Source of the DNA: an uncultured Hyphomicrobium sp.
GTDB lineage: Bacteria > Pseudomonadota > Alphaproteobacteria > Rhizobiales > Hyphomicrobiaceae
DNA length: 57,550 bases
Assembly (NCBI RefSeq): GCF_902826555.1
Contig: NZ_CADEFI010000002.1
Location: 64,685-122,234 of the forward strand
Direction of reading: 5' to 3'
Shown: positions 35,494-43,760 of the stretch, piece after piece
Layout of the letters: every line of letters begins with the position of its first letter
How positions within the stretch are numbered: the first letter of the stretch is position 1
The notes under the pieces: generated by a model
Database searches by the model: none
Told to the model about the DNA's origin: nothing
What the model saw: only the letters and a program-made list of their open reading frames with translations
Program-made: the position numbers and the translations under genes

Positions 35494-37104
35494 TTACGCT
35501 GCTGCCGCTTTTTTCTTCGCGCCCATCATAGCCGCGTCATGCTCGGCAAGGAATTCCGCAAGCGCGTCGATTGTGAGAGGCCGCGAGACGAGATAGCCCT
35601 GCACATAGGCGACCCGTTTCGTCGCGATAAGGAGATCGAGGCGTTCCTGCGTCTCGACGCCTTCGACCACGATCTCCCGCCCTGACGACCCGACCATGTC
35701 GAGCGCGTGCACCAGCATGCGCGCCATCAGGCTTTCGTTGGGCGCCATGGCAAACGAGCGGTCGAGCTTCACGCCGTGAATGGCAAGCGAAGCGACGCGG
35801 TGGATGCTCGAGTATCCGCTTCCGAAATCGTCGATGTAGGTACGGATGCCGTGCTGAGCCAGCGCCTCGATCTGCGTCTGCGCGGCATCGATCCCAAGCG
35901 CATCGCTTTCGACGATTTCGATCGCGATCTGAAAACGGTCGCGCTCCGCTTCGAATGCCTTGTAGACCTCGCGCAGTTTCGCGCTGTCGAGATCGCGCGG
36001 GAAGACGTTGAAGTTGAGCTGCAGCCGGATGTCCTTGGGAAGTCCGCGCGAGAGTTCCTCGAAGGCCCGTTCCGCCACCATTTTGGTGAAAGAGAGGGTC
36101 TGGTTTGCGCCGGCGACGATGTCGACGAACTTGTCGGGAGCAACGATGGAGCCGTCCACGTCGCGCCATCGCGCCAGCACCTCGCAGCCGGAGATTTCGC
36201 CGGTGCGCAAGTCGAGGATGGGCTGATAGGCACAGACCACCGACTGGCTGCTGAGATGGCGCCTGAACCGCTGCTCGAGCGACCAGTATCGCTCAAGCGC
36301 GCGATAGAGGACGGACGCAGGCCAGACGGCATAGAACGCGATGAGCCCCACGGCGAGCGCAAGCTCTGAGCGCCACCTCCGCGCCATCGCCGCGGCATCG
36401 CCCTTCACGGCGACGCAGTAGGCGTGATCCTTGCCGCAGGCGACATCGAACATGGTCGAAAGCGGATTGTCGTTGTCCTGGTGGCGCGATGCGGCGGCGA
36501 AAATGCCGGTCTCGCCGCCAAGGTGCCAGACACGTCCGTCTGCCGCGGAGAACACGAATTCCATGTCCACCCAGGACTGGCCCGCTTGCGACGAAGTTTG
36601 CGCGGGGACGACGATTGCAAAAGGGGCTTGATAAGCGACGCTTCCTGCGACGCCGACCAAACCGACGGAATCGAGTGTCCTGTTGATCCAGAAGGCTATG
36701 CCGTCGTCCTCAGACGTCACGACATCCGGTGGACCAAGAGACGCGCTGGCGGGGGAAGCGCTCATGCTGGTCGAGCACGTCACAACCCCGTCCGGAGCAT
36801 AGATGAACTCGTTCAAGCCATCCGGCATGAACGCGACGCGGCGCAACTCGCGAATGAACTGCTCGGAGCAGGGTTCCGCCTTCGCCGTCTGGCGCAGTTC
36901 GGCAAACGCGGCCGTCACGTTCCTATGCAGCGTATCGAAATGCGCGAGCTTGGCCTTCGCCTCGCCGCGCAAGGCGTCGTGCATCTGCACGTGCAGGAGA
37001 CCGGCTCCGACGGCCAGCAGCCCGATCGTGATCATGAGCCAGATCACGAACTCGACGACCCGCTGATGCCGCCCGGAGACAAAGGGATTAACAAAACCTG
37101 ACAT
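35494..37104 (-). CDS. EAL-domain c-di-GMP phosphodiesterase with CSS-type sensor
   Basis: 536 aa. TM helices at about 17-37 and 247-266 bound a periplasmic sensor with Cys79, Cys110 (in CSTS, the CSS motif), Cys223 and Cys230, a redox-responsive arrangement known from this family. The cytoplasmic EAL domain has CEVLARW (308-310 EVL), LNFNVFPRDL, EIVESDAL, DDFGSGYSS, KLDRSF and EGVET. Metal and catalytic positions look complete, so it should hydrolyse c-di-GMP. There is no GGDEF domain. It affects motility or attachment; Hyphomicrobium-like prosthecate life would fit. Confidence 0.92.
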   Translation of the reverse strand: MSGFVNPFVSGRHQRVVEFVIWLMITIGLLAVGAGLLHVQMHDALRGEAKAKLAHFDTLHRNVTAAFAELRQTAKAEPCSEQFIRELRRVAFMPDGLNEFIYAPDGVVTCSTSMSASPASASLGPPDVVTSEDDGIAFWINRTLDSVGLVGVAGSVAYQAPFAIVVPAQTSSQAGQSWVDMEFVFSAADGRVWHLGGETGIFAAASRHQDNDNPLSTMFDVACGKDHAYCVAVKGDAAAMARRWRSELALAVGLIAFYAVWPASVLYRALERYWSLEQRFRRHLSSQSVVCAYQPILDLRTGEISGCEVLARWRDVDGSIVAPDKFVDIVAGANQTLSFTKMVAERAFEELSRGLPKDIRLQLNFNVFPRDLDSAKLREVYKAFEAERDRFQIAIEIVESDALGIDAAQTQIEALAQHGIRTYIDDFGSGYSSIHRVASLAIHGVKLDRSFAMAPNESLMARMLVHALDMVGSSGREIVVEGVETQERLDLLIATKRVAYVQGYLVSRPLTIDALAEFLAEHDAAMMGAKKKAAAA

Positions 37105-37340
37105 GCTGGCTTACGCGGGGACGCGACCTGCTGTTTCGGATTTCTAGGTCGGGAAGTGTACGCACGATGCCGTAAACATTCGGAGAAAATCCGTATTCGT
37201 TCTTTTGTTTATCGTGCACCGGGGGGGATCTTCGAAGCGAGGTCCGAAAGTTGTGCAGGCACGGCGGAATCTGGCTCAGGGCAGCTTCCCATGCTATGGC
37301 CCACGGACCTCAGGCTTTCTAAGCACGGATCTCGCCGCCC

Positions 37341-38753
37341 ATGACAGAGAAGAAGACCCCCGCCAAGACCGCTGTCCGAATTGAAACCGATACCTTCGGA
37401 GAGATCGAGGTCCCCTCCGACAGGTACTGGGGCGCCCAAGCGCAGAGAAGCCTCGGCAACTTCAAGATCGGATGGGAGAAGCAGCCCGCTCCCGTGATCC
37501 GCGCCCTCGGCATCGTCAAACGTGCCGCCGCCGAGACCAACATGGAGCTGGGCAAGCTCGACCCGAAGATCGGCGAGGTGATCGTCAAGGCAGCCCAGGA
37601 GGTCATCGACGGCAAGCTCGACGATCACTTCCCGCTCGTCGTCTGGCAGACCGGCTCCGGCACCCAATCCAACATGAACGCCAACGAGGTCATCTCGAAC
37701 CGTTGCATCGAGATGCTGGGAGGTGTCGTCGGCTCGAAAAAGCCCGTGCACCCCAACGATCATGTGAACATGAGCCAGTCGTCGAACGATACGTTTCCGA
37801 CGGCCATGCACATCGCCTGCGCCGAGGAGGTCGTCCACCGGCTGATCCCCGCCCTGAAGACGCTTCACGGCGCTCTCGCCGAGAAGGCCCGGTCCTGGCG
37901 GGACATCATCAAGATCGGCCGCACGCACACGCAGGACGCGACGCCGCTGACGCTCGGCCAGGAATTCTCCGGCTACGCCCAGCAGGTCGAGAACGGCATC
38001 AAGCGCATTGAGCTGACGCTTCCTGCCCTCATGGAGCTGGCGCAGGGTGGAACGGCCGTCGGCACCGGCCTTGCGTCGCCCAAAGGCTTTGCCGAGAAGG
38101 TGGCCAAGCAGATCGCCGCAATCACCAAGCTGCCGTTCACGTCGGCCCCGAACAAGTTCGAGGCGCTCGCCGCCCACGACGCCATGGTGTTCACTCACGG
38201 CGCCATTTCCACGGTCGCCATGAGCTGCTTCAAGATCGCCAACGACATCCGCTTCCTGGGCTCGGGCCCGCGTGCAGGCCTCGGCGAGCTCGCACTCCCC
38301 GAGAACGAGCCCGGCTCATCCATCATGCCGGGCAAGGTGAACCCCACCCAGTGCGAGGCGCTGACGCAGGTCGCAGCGCACATCCACGGCAACAATGCCG
38401 CCATCGGCTTTGCCGGCAGCCAGGGCCACTTCGAGCTCAACGTGTTCAACCCGATGATGGCTTACAACTTCCTGCAGTCGGTGCGTCTCTTGGCGGATGC
38501 GGCGGTCTCATTCACCGAGAACTGCGTTGTCGGCATCGAGCCGCGTCTCGACAATATCGCCGAGGGCTTGGCGAACTCCCTCATGCTCGTGACCCCGCTC
38601 AAGGAAAAGTACGGCTATGACCGCGCGGCGAAAATCGCCAAGACGGCACATAAGAAGGGCACGACCCTGCGCGAGGAAGCCATCAAGGACGGCATTCCCG
38701 CCGAGGACTTCGACGCCATCGTGCGTCCGGAGAAGATGATCGGACCGGAGTAG
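37341..38753 (+). CDS. fumC: Class II fumarate hydratase
   Basis: 470 aa, normal length. The catalytic loop [10 protein letters not shown] lies near residue 325, with [14 protein letters not shown] and the active-site region [17 protein letters not shown] upstream. It interconverts fumarate and malate in the TCA cycle and supplies malate that MtkAB can activate. It leads a three-gene run with DUF4169 and an RHH protein. Confidence 0.97.
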   Translation: MTEKKTPAKTAVRIETDTFGEIEVPSDRYWGAQAQRSLGNFKIGWEKQPAPVIRALGIVKRAAAETNMELGKLDPKIGEVIVKAAQEVIDGKLDDHFPLVVWQTGSGTQSNMNANEVISNRCIEMLGGVVGSKKPVHPNDHVNMSQSSNDTFPTAMHIACAEEVVHRLIPALKTLHGALAEKARSWRDIIKIGRTHTQDATPLTLGQEFSGYAQQVENGIKRIELTLPALMELAQGGTAVGTGLASPKGFAEKVAKQIAAITKLPFTSAPNKFEALAAHDAMVFTHGAISTVAMSCFKIANDIRFLGSGPRAGLGELALPENEPGSSIMPGKVNPTQCEALTQVAAHIHGNNAAIGFAGSQGHFELNVFNPMMAYNFLQSVRLLADAAVSFTENCVVGIEPRLDNIAEGLANSLMLVTPLKEKYGYDRAAKIAKTAHKKGTTLREEAIKDGIPAEDFDAIVRPEKMIGPE

Positions 38754-38760
38754 CCACGCC

Positions 38761-38967
38761 ATGTCCGCGGAGATAGTCAACCTTCGCAAGGCCAGAAAGG
38801 CGCGCGACAAGCTCGCAAAGGAGAAGCGCGCCGACGAGAACCGCGCCAAATTCGGCCGCTCGAAGGCCGAGCGTGAGCGCAAGGAAGCGGAGAGCGCTAT
38901 CGCAAACCGTCGCCTCGATGCGCACCGTCGCGACGGGGCGGACGACGAGAGCGGGCCGCCGTCATGA
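38761..38967 (+). CDS. DUF4169 small charged protein
   Basis: 68 aa, 7 bp after fumC. Almost entirely charged helix (NLRKARKARDKLAKEKRADENRAKFGRSK begins in this style), which matches DUF4169. Such proteins are regularly found next to fumC and an RHH protein in alphaproteobacteria; function unknown. Its TGA overlaps the next ATG (ATGA). Confidence 0.88.
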   Translation: MSAEIVNLRKARKARDKLAKEKRADENRAKFGRSKAERERKEAESAIANRRLDAHRRDGADDESGPPS

Positions 38968-39224
38968 AGAGCGAGACGCCGCGCCCGGTCAAGCGCTCGT
39001 TCTCGATCCGTGGCCACCGCACCTCGATCTCGCTCGAGCAGCCGTTCTGGGAAGCACTCAAGGACGCGGCCGCCCGCGAGCGTATACCTCTCGCCGCTCT
39101 CATCGCCCGCATCGACGAGCAGCGCGGAGCGGCCGGCCTCTCCAGCGCCGTGCGGGTATGGATCCTCGATGATGTGCGCTCGGCCTCGGTTGCCGTCAGC
39201 TATGACGGCGGCAATCGCGACTGA
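38964..39224 (+). CDS. Ribbon-helix-helix domain protein
   Basis: 86 aa with an RHH fold: KRSFSIRGHRTSISLEQPFW forms the strand and start of helix 1, DAAARERIPLAALIARID helix 2. The family is usually a small DNA-binding regulator. Translationally coupled to DUF4169 (4-bp overlap). Target unknown; no toxin gene is near, so it is not an obvious antitoxin. Confidence 0.88.
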   Translation: MKSETPRPVKRSFSIRGHRTSISLEQPFWEALKDAAARERIPLAALIARIDEQRGAAGLSSAVRVWILDDVRSASVAVSYDGGNRD

Positions 39225-39250
39225 TCAGGTCCGCTCGGGAAGCGCGCGGC

Positions 39251-42200
39251 TCAGTAAGGAGTGCTCTGGAACGGACGCCAGACATCGTCGGCGGGCCGCT
39301 TACGGCGCTGAGAGGGGCGCTGCGAGGTCGGCGAAGGCGCGACGACAGGCGGAGCCTGAGCTTCGAGGTCCTTTTCGATCGGAACGCCCGCCGGTGCGTC
39401 CGCGACGCTCTGATCGTAGATGTCGGATGCGCCGTTCGTTCCGGGCGGCGGAGGTGCTGTGAGATCCTCGCGCTGCACGGCGTCCGGTTCTGCTTGCGGG
39501 ACCGCTCCCTGAGCCGCCGGCTGGTCCTCCTCGAGGGCTTTGCGACGCTCCGCTTCCAGACGTGCCCTCTCCTCGTCGTCGGACTTGCGCCGTGTTGCGT
39601 CCTCCCGGGCGCGCTCCTCGTCCAGTTTGCGCAACCGCTCGAGCTCTCCGACGTCCAGCTCCATCTTCCGCACCACGAGCTCACGTTCGAGCGCCGAAGC
39701 GGAAACCTGCGGCTCGAGCGCGGAAAATTGGCTGAGCTTGCCCGTGTACACGACCGTCACCGGCGGCAGCAGCGCACGTGTCGGACTGGCCGCCAGACCC
39801 TTGTCGAGCTTCGGCTCGATCTGCCACTCGCTGTCGATCTTCATCGATGCCAGCTCGACGGCGGTCGCGAACGTCGATCGCCCGTCGGTCATGTCGATCT
39901 GCACTTTTCCGAGTTTGAGCGCGCCGTCGCTGATCTCCACCGGCACCGAGATCTTGCCGAGCTTGACCTCTCCCTGCTTGAGAGCCGCCTTGACCGCGTC
40001 CGCCAGTTGATTGCCGCTGCTGGGGCCCTGTCCCGTCAGAGCCGCGCGCGCGACGGCAGAAACCGCGACTGGCGAGTTGCCGTTGAGGGTCGCATCGCCC
40101 ACCGTCAGGTCGCCCTTTCCGTCGAGCGCCGCGATCACCGCCGCGGGGCTGAGCGCACGGCTCGAAAACGTGACGTTGAATGCCGCCGCATCGCCGGGAG
40201 GTGGCGCGTCGCCGTCTCCGGTCGCCGCGGGTTTGCTTGCAACGTCGATCCTGAGGCCGCCGTTGAGGCCCACGCCCGCAGGCGCCTTGGTGATATCGAG
40301 CTGCGAGGTGAGACGCCCGCCCACGGCGTCGCCCTCGAAACGCGTCACCTTGATGCCTTGAGGGCTGAGTTCAGCGGCGAGCCGCGCATTGGTGACCGAA
40401 AGTCCCGGCTCCAGGCTGAGCACTGCGGCGCTGAGCGCAATTTTCCCATCCACGCGATCGAGAAACGCCAGGTCGAAGGCCTGCTCCGGCCAGATGACGG
40501 GAGCGGCCTCGGTCTCGGGCGCGGAACGCGCCGTCGCGGCCGCCTCGAGGCCGTCCGAGGCCGTTGCCGCTCCGAGCAGCGGCGCGAGCAGAGACGCAAA
40601 CGAGGCCTTGTTGGTCGCGAGCGTGGCATCGATGGTCCTGCGGCCGTCGTCGTGAGCGGTAACGGCGACCTTGCCCGAAAGCGTGCTCCCTCCGAGCGCG
40701 ACGGCCTCGCTCTCGAGGTTCACGACGCTGCCCTCGCGGCGCACGGCGATGGTTCCGCTGATCGGCATGCTCGCAGCGCCTTGTCCGACGCTGAGCCCGG
40801 CCATGGCCAAGGCGACACGGGTATCCGAGGCGGCAATCTTGAGCTCTCCGTCGAGGTTCGTCTCGCCGGGCTTGGCAAGGCGAACGTGGCCGCGGTAACC
40901 GAGCGAAAGTCCCTCTCCCGTCACGTCGGCAAAGGCGAGAAGTCCGTCCGCGGGAACGCCTGCGGCCTTGACGATGGCGCGTCCATTCTTTGGCTGCACC
41001 GCCGCGTTTGAAGCCTTGAGATCGGCGTCGAAGAGTGTCGCAACCAGTCCGGCGGCGTCCGGACTGTCGATAGTTGCCTTGAGGTCGAGCGGCGACGTGC
41101 GCCACTGGGCCCGCCCGCCGTCGAGGCGCAGAGAGGCGGACAGGCGTCCGCCACCTAGTGTCCCGTCCAAGATGAGTGTGTTCGAGTTTTGCGCTCCCCC
41201 ATCGAGCCGAAGTGTGCCTGCCAGCCTGAAGGGAGCGAGGCCTGCGACGCGGTCCAGGTCGCCCTTTGCTTTTTCTTCGGCGCCGAAAAGCGAAAGGAAG
41301 GCACGCGCGGCTTGGTCATTCGGCGCCGAGACCAGTCCCCGCACCGCGCCTTTGGGATGGGCAGGCACGTCAGTCGCCTCGCCCTCGGCTTCGACGTACA
41401 GTCCCTCCGGCGTCGCGAACCGGAGACGTGGGATCGAGAGACGCCCCTGCTCGAGGCGGATGTCGGCGTCCACATCCTTGAGAAGTCTGTCTCCGTCGAC
41501 CAGCTCCGCCACCTTGAGGTCGAGTTTGAGATCCCCGGCAGCAGGATCGAATCCTTGCACAGGCGGCGCAGCCGAAGCCGGTTGCGCGGTCTGTGTATCC
41601 GGCGGCGCATCGGTGCCGAACAGCAGCCGGCGCAGGTTCGCAAGGTCCACGAGCCCCGAGCCGAACTGCGCCACGTCGATGCGTTGTCCATCGATGGCCA
41701 CCACGAGCTGTCGGCGCTCGCCAAGCGAGAGTCTGAGGTCGCCTTCGAGCGGTGTGCCCGAAACGTCGACGGTTGCATCCGTCAGGGCAAGCGTCCCATC
41801 GCCGAGTGCGAACTTGCCGTCGAGCGAGAACGGACCGTCGCTTCGCGCGTGCCCGACGTTGGGAGCGCCGAGGCCCCAGGTGAGAAACCGCACCAGGCTT
41901 TTGCCGGAAACGAACAGCGTTCCATCGAGGTGCGGCACCTTGCCGGTTGGCGTCAGGATGCCGTCCAGCTCGAACTGCACGCCGCCCGGGAGATCGGCGC
42001 GCACTCCCTTGAGCTCGAGCGGGCCGCCCGAGCGCGAAGCCGCCATCCGCACGTTGCTGACCGGCTCGCCACCGAGCGTAAGCTGGTCGAATTCGAGCAG
42101 CGCGTTGGTATCCGCTTCGGCCGGAAGAGCGGAGGCCAGGACCTCGAAATAGCTCCGCGCCGCATCGAGCGGCATCTTGGAGCCTGCCGTACGCGACAGT

Positions 42201-43294
42201 TGATCGAGATCGAGCCAGCGTGAGGTGAGGTTGACGTCGAGCTGTGTCTTGTCGGCCCAGCCGAATTTGGCGGCGCCCGTGATCAGTTGCGGCGTCGCGC
42301 CGGCCTGGAGCGAGATGGCGATATCGTCGAGCGCCACGCCGAGCGCCGTCCCCTTGACCTTGGCTTTGAGCTCGAAGCCGTTGGCTCCGTTCGATGCGGC
42401 CGCGACAGGTCCCGGAGCCGGGGGAGCAACGGCGACCTGGCCGGCCGGTGCATCCGGTGCAGCATCGACCGGGGCCGGATTTGGCTCGGGCGCAAGCGTA
42501 ACCTCCGCGCCGTCGCCGGGGGAAGGCGTTGTCTCGGTGCCGGGGTTGAGCTTTGCCGTAAGGTCGCCTTCTAAGGTCGGCACGCCTTTGAGGTCGGTAA
42601 GTTTGGCGTCGAGGACGTACGAGTTGGCGCTGCCGGTGACATCGACCGCAGCCTTGAACCTGAGGTCGCCGTTGCCGTCCATCTTGGCCGTGGCGAGCCT
42701 GAAATGACGCGGCACGCCGTTCCAGCTCACATCGCCTTTGAACTTGTACGGCCCGTCCAGCGCCTCGGCATTGAGTTCGCCGTTGATGTCGTCGAAGCGT
42801 GCGAGCTCTCCCCGCGACGGCGTATTGACGATGACCGCGCCATCGTGAATGGCAACCGACTGCAGCGCGACGTCAGTCGGCGCGAACGGAAAAGCGCCTG
42901 GGGTGACGGCCAGCGAGCGCCAGTTTCCGCTGCCTTCCGCATTGGTCGTCAGGTTGACGACCGGCCGCCGAAGCTCGACCTTGTGCGCTTCCAGCACGCC
43001 CCTGAGCAGCGGCGGCACCGAAAGCCACATCGTGAAGCTCTCGACACGGATGATCGAGTTGCCGCCGTCATCGCCCACGTCGGCGATCCTCAGTCTTTCG
43101 AAGCTGACGAAAGGAGCCGGAAGGAGCCGCAGGTTGACGTCTCCGCCGACGCGGACCTCGCGACCCAGAATGCGGGATGCTTCCTCCTCGAAGATCCCGC
43201 GGTAGCTGTTCCAATCGACGAAACGAGGAACTGCGAAAAGAACCGCCAGGGCCGTGATCAAAATGCCGCCGATGTAGAGAAGGGCGTTGTTCAT
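39251..43294 (-). CDS. Large AsmA-family protein
   Basis: 1347 aa. One N-terminal membrane helix (about 5-22) is followed by the AsmA start (VPRFVDWNSYRGIFEEEASRILGREVRVGG) and a very long beta-rich periplasmic region, the pattern of AsmA/TamB-like lipid-transport or assembly proteins. The last 150 residues are low-complexity (ELERLRKLDEERAREDATRR, then Pro/Ala-rich). It probably bridges inner and outer membranes and moves phospholipids or helps outer-membrane biogenesis; this role is family inference. Confidence 0.88.
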   Translation of the reverse strand: MNNALLYIGGILITALAVLFAVPRFVDWNSYRGIFEEEASRILGREVRVGGDVNLRLLPAPFVSFERLRIADVGDDGGNSIIRVESFTMWLSVPPLLRGVLEAHKVELRRPVVNLTTNAEGSGNWRSLAVTPGAFPFAPTDVALQSVAIHDGAVIVNTPSRGELARFDDINGELNAEALDGPYKFKGDVSWNGVPRHFRLATAKMDGNGDLRFKAAVDVTGSANSYVLDAKLTDLKGVPTLEGDLTAKLNPGTETTPSPGDGAEVTLAPEPNPAPVDAAPDAPAGQVAVAPPAPGPVAAASNGANGFELKAKVKGTALGVALDDIAISLQAGATPQLITGAAKFGWADKTQLDVNLTSRWLDLDQLSRTAGSKMPLDAARSYFEVLASALPAEADTNALLEFDQLTLGGEPVSNVRMAASRSGGPLELKGVRADLPGGVQFELDGILTPTGKVPHLDGTLFVSGKSLVRFLTWGLGAPNVGHARSDGPFSLDGKFALGDGTLALTDATVDVSGTPLEGDLRLSLGERRQLVVAIDGQRIDVAQFGSGLVDLANLRRLLFGTDAPPDTQTAQPASAAPPVQGFDPAAGDLKLDLKVAELVDGDRLLKDVDADIRLEQGRLSIPRLRFATPEGLYVEAEGEATDVPAHPKGAVRGLVSAPNDQAARAFLSLFGAEEKAKGDLDRVAGLAPFRLAGTLRLDGGAQNSNTLILDGTLGGGRLSASLRLDGGRAQWRTSPLDLKATIDSPDAAGLVATLFDADLKASNAAVQPKNGRAIVKAAGVPADGLLAFADVTGEGLSLGYRGHVRLAKPGETNLDGELKIAASDTRVALAMAGLSVGQGAASMPISGTIAVRREGSVVNLESEAVALGGSTLSGKVAVTAHDDGRRTIDATLATNKASFASLLAPLLGAATASDGLEAAATARSAPETEAAPVIWPEQAFDLAFLDRVDGKIALSAAVLSLEPGLSVTNARLAAELSPQGIKVTRFEGDAVGGRLTSQLDITKAPAGVGLNGGLRIDVASKPAATGDGDAPPPGDAAAFNVTFSSRALSPAAVIAALDGKGDLTVGDATLNGNSPVAVSAVARAALTGQGPSSGNQLADAVKAALKQGEVKLGKISVPVEISDGALKLGKVQIDMTDGRSTFATAVELASMKIDSEWQIEPKLDKGLAASPTRALLPPVTVVYTGKLSQFSALEPQVSASALERELVVRKMELDVGELERLRKLDEERAREDATRRKSDDEERARLEAERRKALEEDQPAAQGAVPQAEPDAVQREDLTAPPPPGTNGASDIYDQSVADAPAGVPIEKDLEAQAPPVVAPSPTSQRPSQRRKRPADDVWRPFQSTPY

Positions 43295-43629
43295 TCGCGT
43301 GTTATCTGCTCAAAAAACGAGATCCGACTTGCAGCGAGCCGAAGGCCGGAAGACCTTGGTGCCGCACGGGGAACGCATCGGGATGGCCGCCCTTCTGTTC
43401 TACGCAGCCCCGTGCATCCGGGGTCGAGGCGGCTGATGGGAATTTCGGTCACCTCGAGAGGCAACATCCGGCGCGCGGGCGCCACCATAGCCCAACACGG
43501 ATGACAAGTGTGACCCCCAATTGGGGCATTTTCCTGGGGAGGATGATCTGCCCCACTGCCGGAACCTCTGGCGCGATCTATATTTTTGTCGTGGGAGCTG
43601 GTCTAGGCCGCCTGATTGATGGCGCAAGC
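43295..43629. other. Non-coding gap between asmA and uvrD (left part)
   Basis: This must hold the promoters of the divergent asmA and uvrD genes. A hairpin CCCCG/CGGGG (near 43409-43425) is the only dyad noted. No ORF with a ribosome site and no RNA gene was recognised. Confidence 0.5.
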
Positions 43630-43733
43630 CCATGATCGCTTCGGGTCCCGGTCGCCCCGATCGTCGCGCCGCCTATCCGTTGCGACGTGAATCGGCGGCG
43701 CGAGAACGGCCCGAAGCGTGAATCATCGGTCCC
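43630..43733. repeat. Palindromic repeat family 2, long copy
   Basis: Left end CCATGATCGCTTCGG (43630-43644), right end CCGAAGCGTGAATCATCGG (43711-43729) and tail TCCC. Inner arms TCGCGCCGCC (43664-43673) and GGCGGCGCGA (43694-43703) are perfect. It ends 27 bp before the uvrD start. The same ends recur in the 59-bp tandem units at 57381-57550 and, diverged, at 6428-6550. A mobile REP/MITE-like origin is inferred. Confidence 0.8.
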
Positions 43734-43760
43734 GACAAAGCCCGTGCTATAGAGCGAGTC

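Noticed and set aside
38964-39224. Toxin-antitoxin pair with the RHH protein as antitoxin
   Set aside because: The partner gene is a DUF4169 protein in a conserved fumC neighbourhood and no toxin fold is adjacent.
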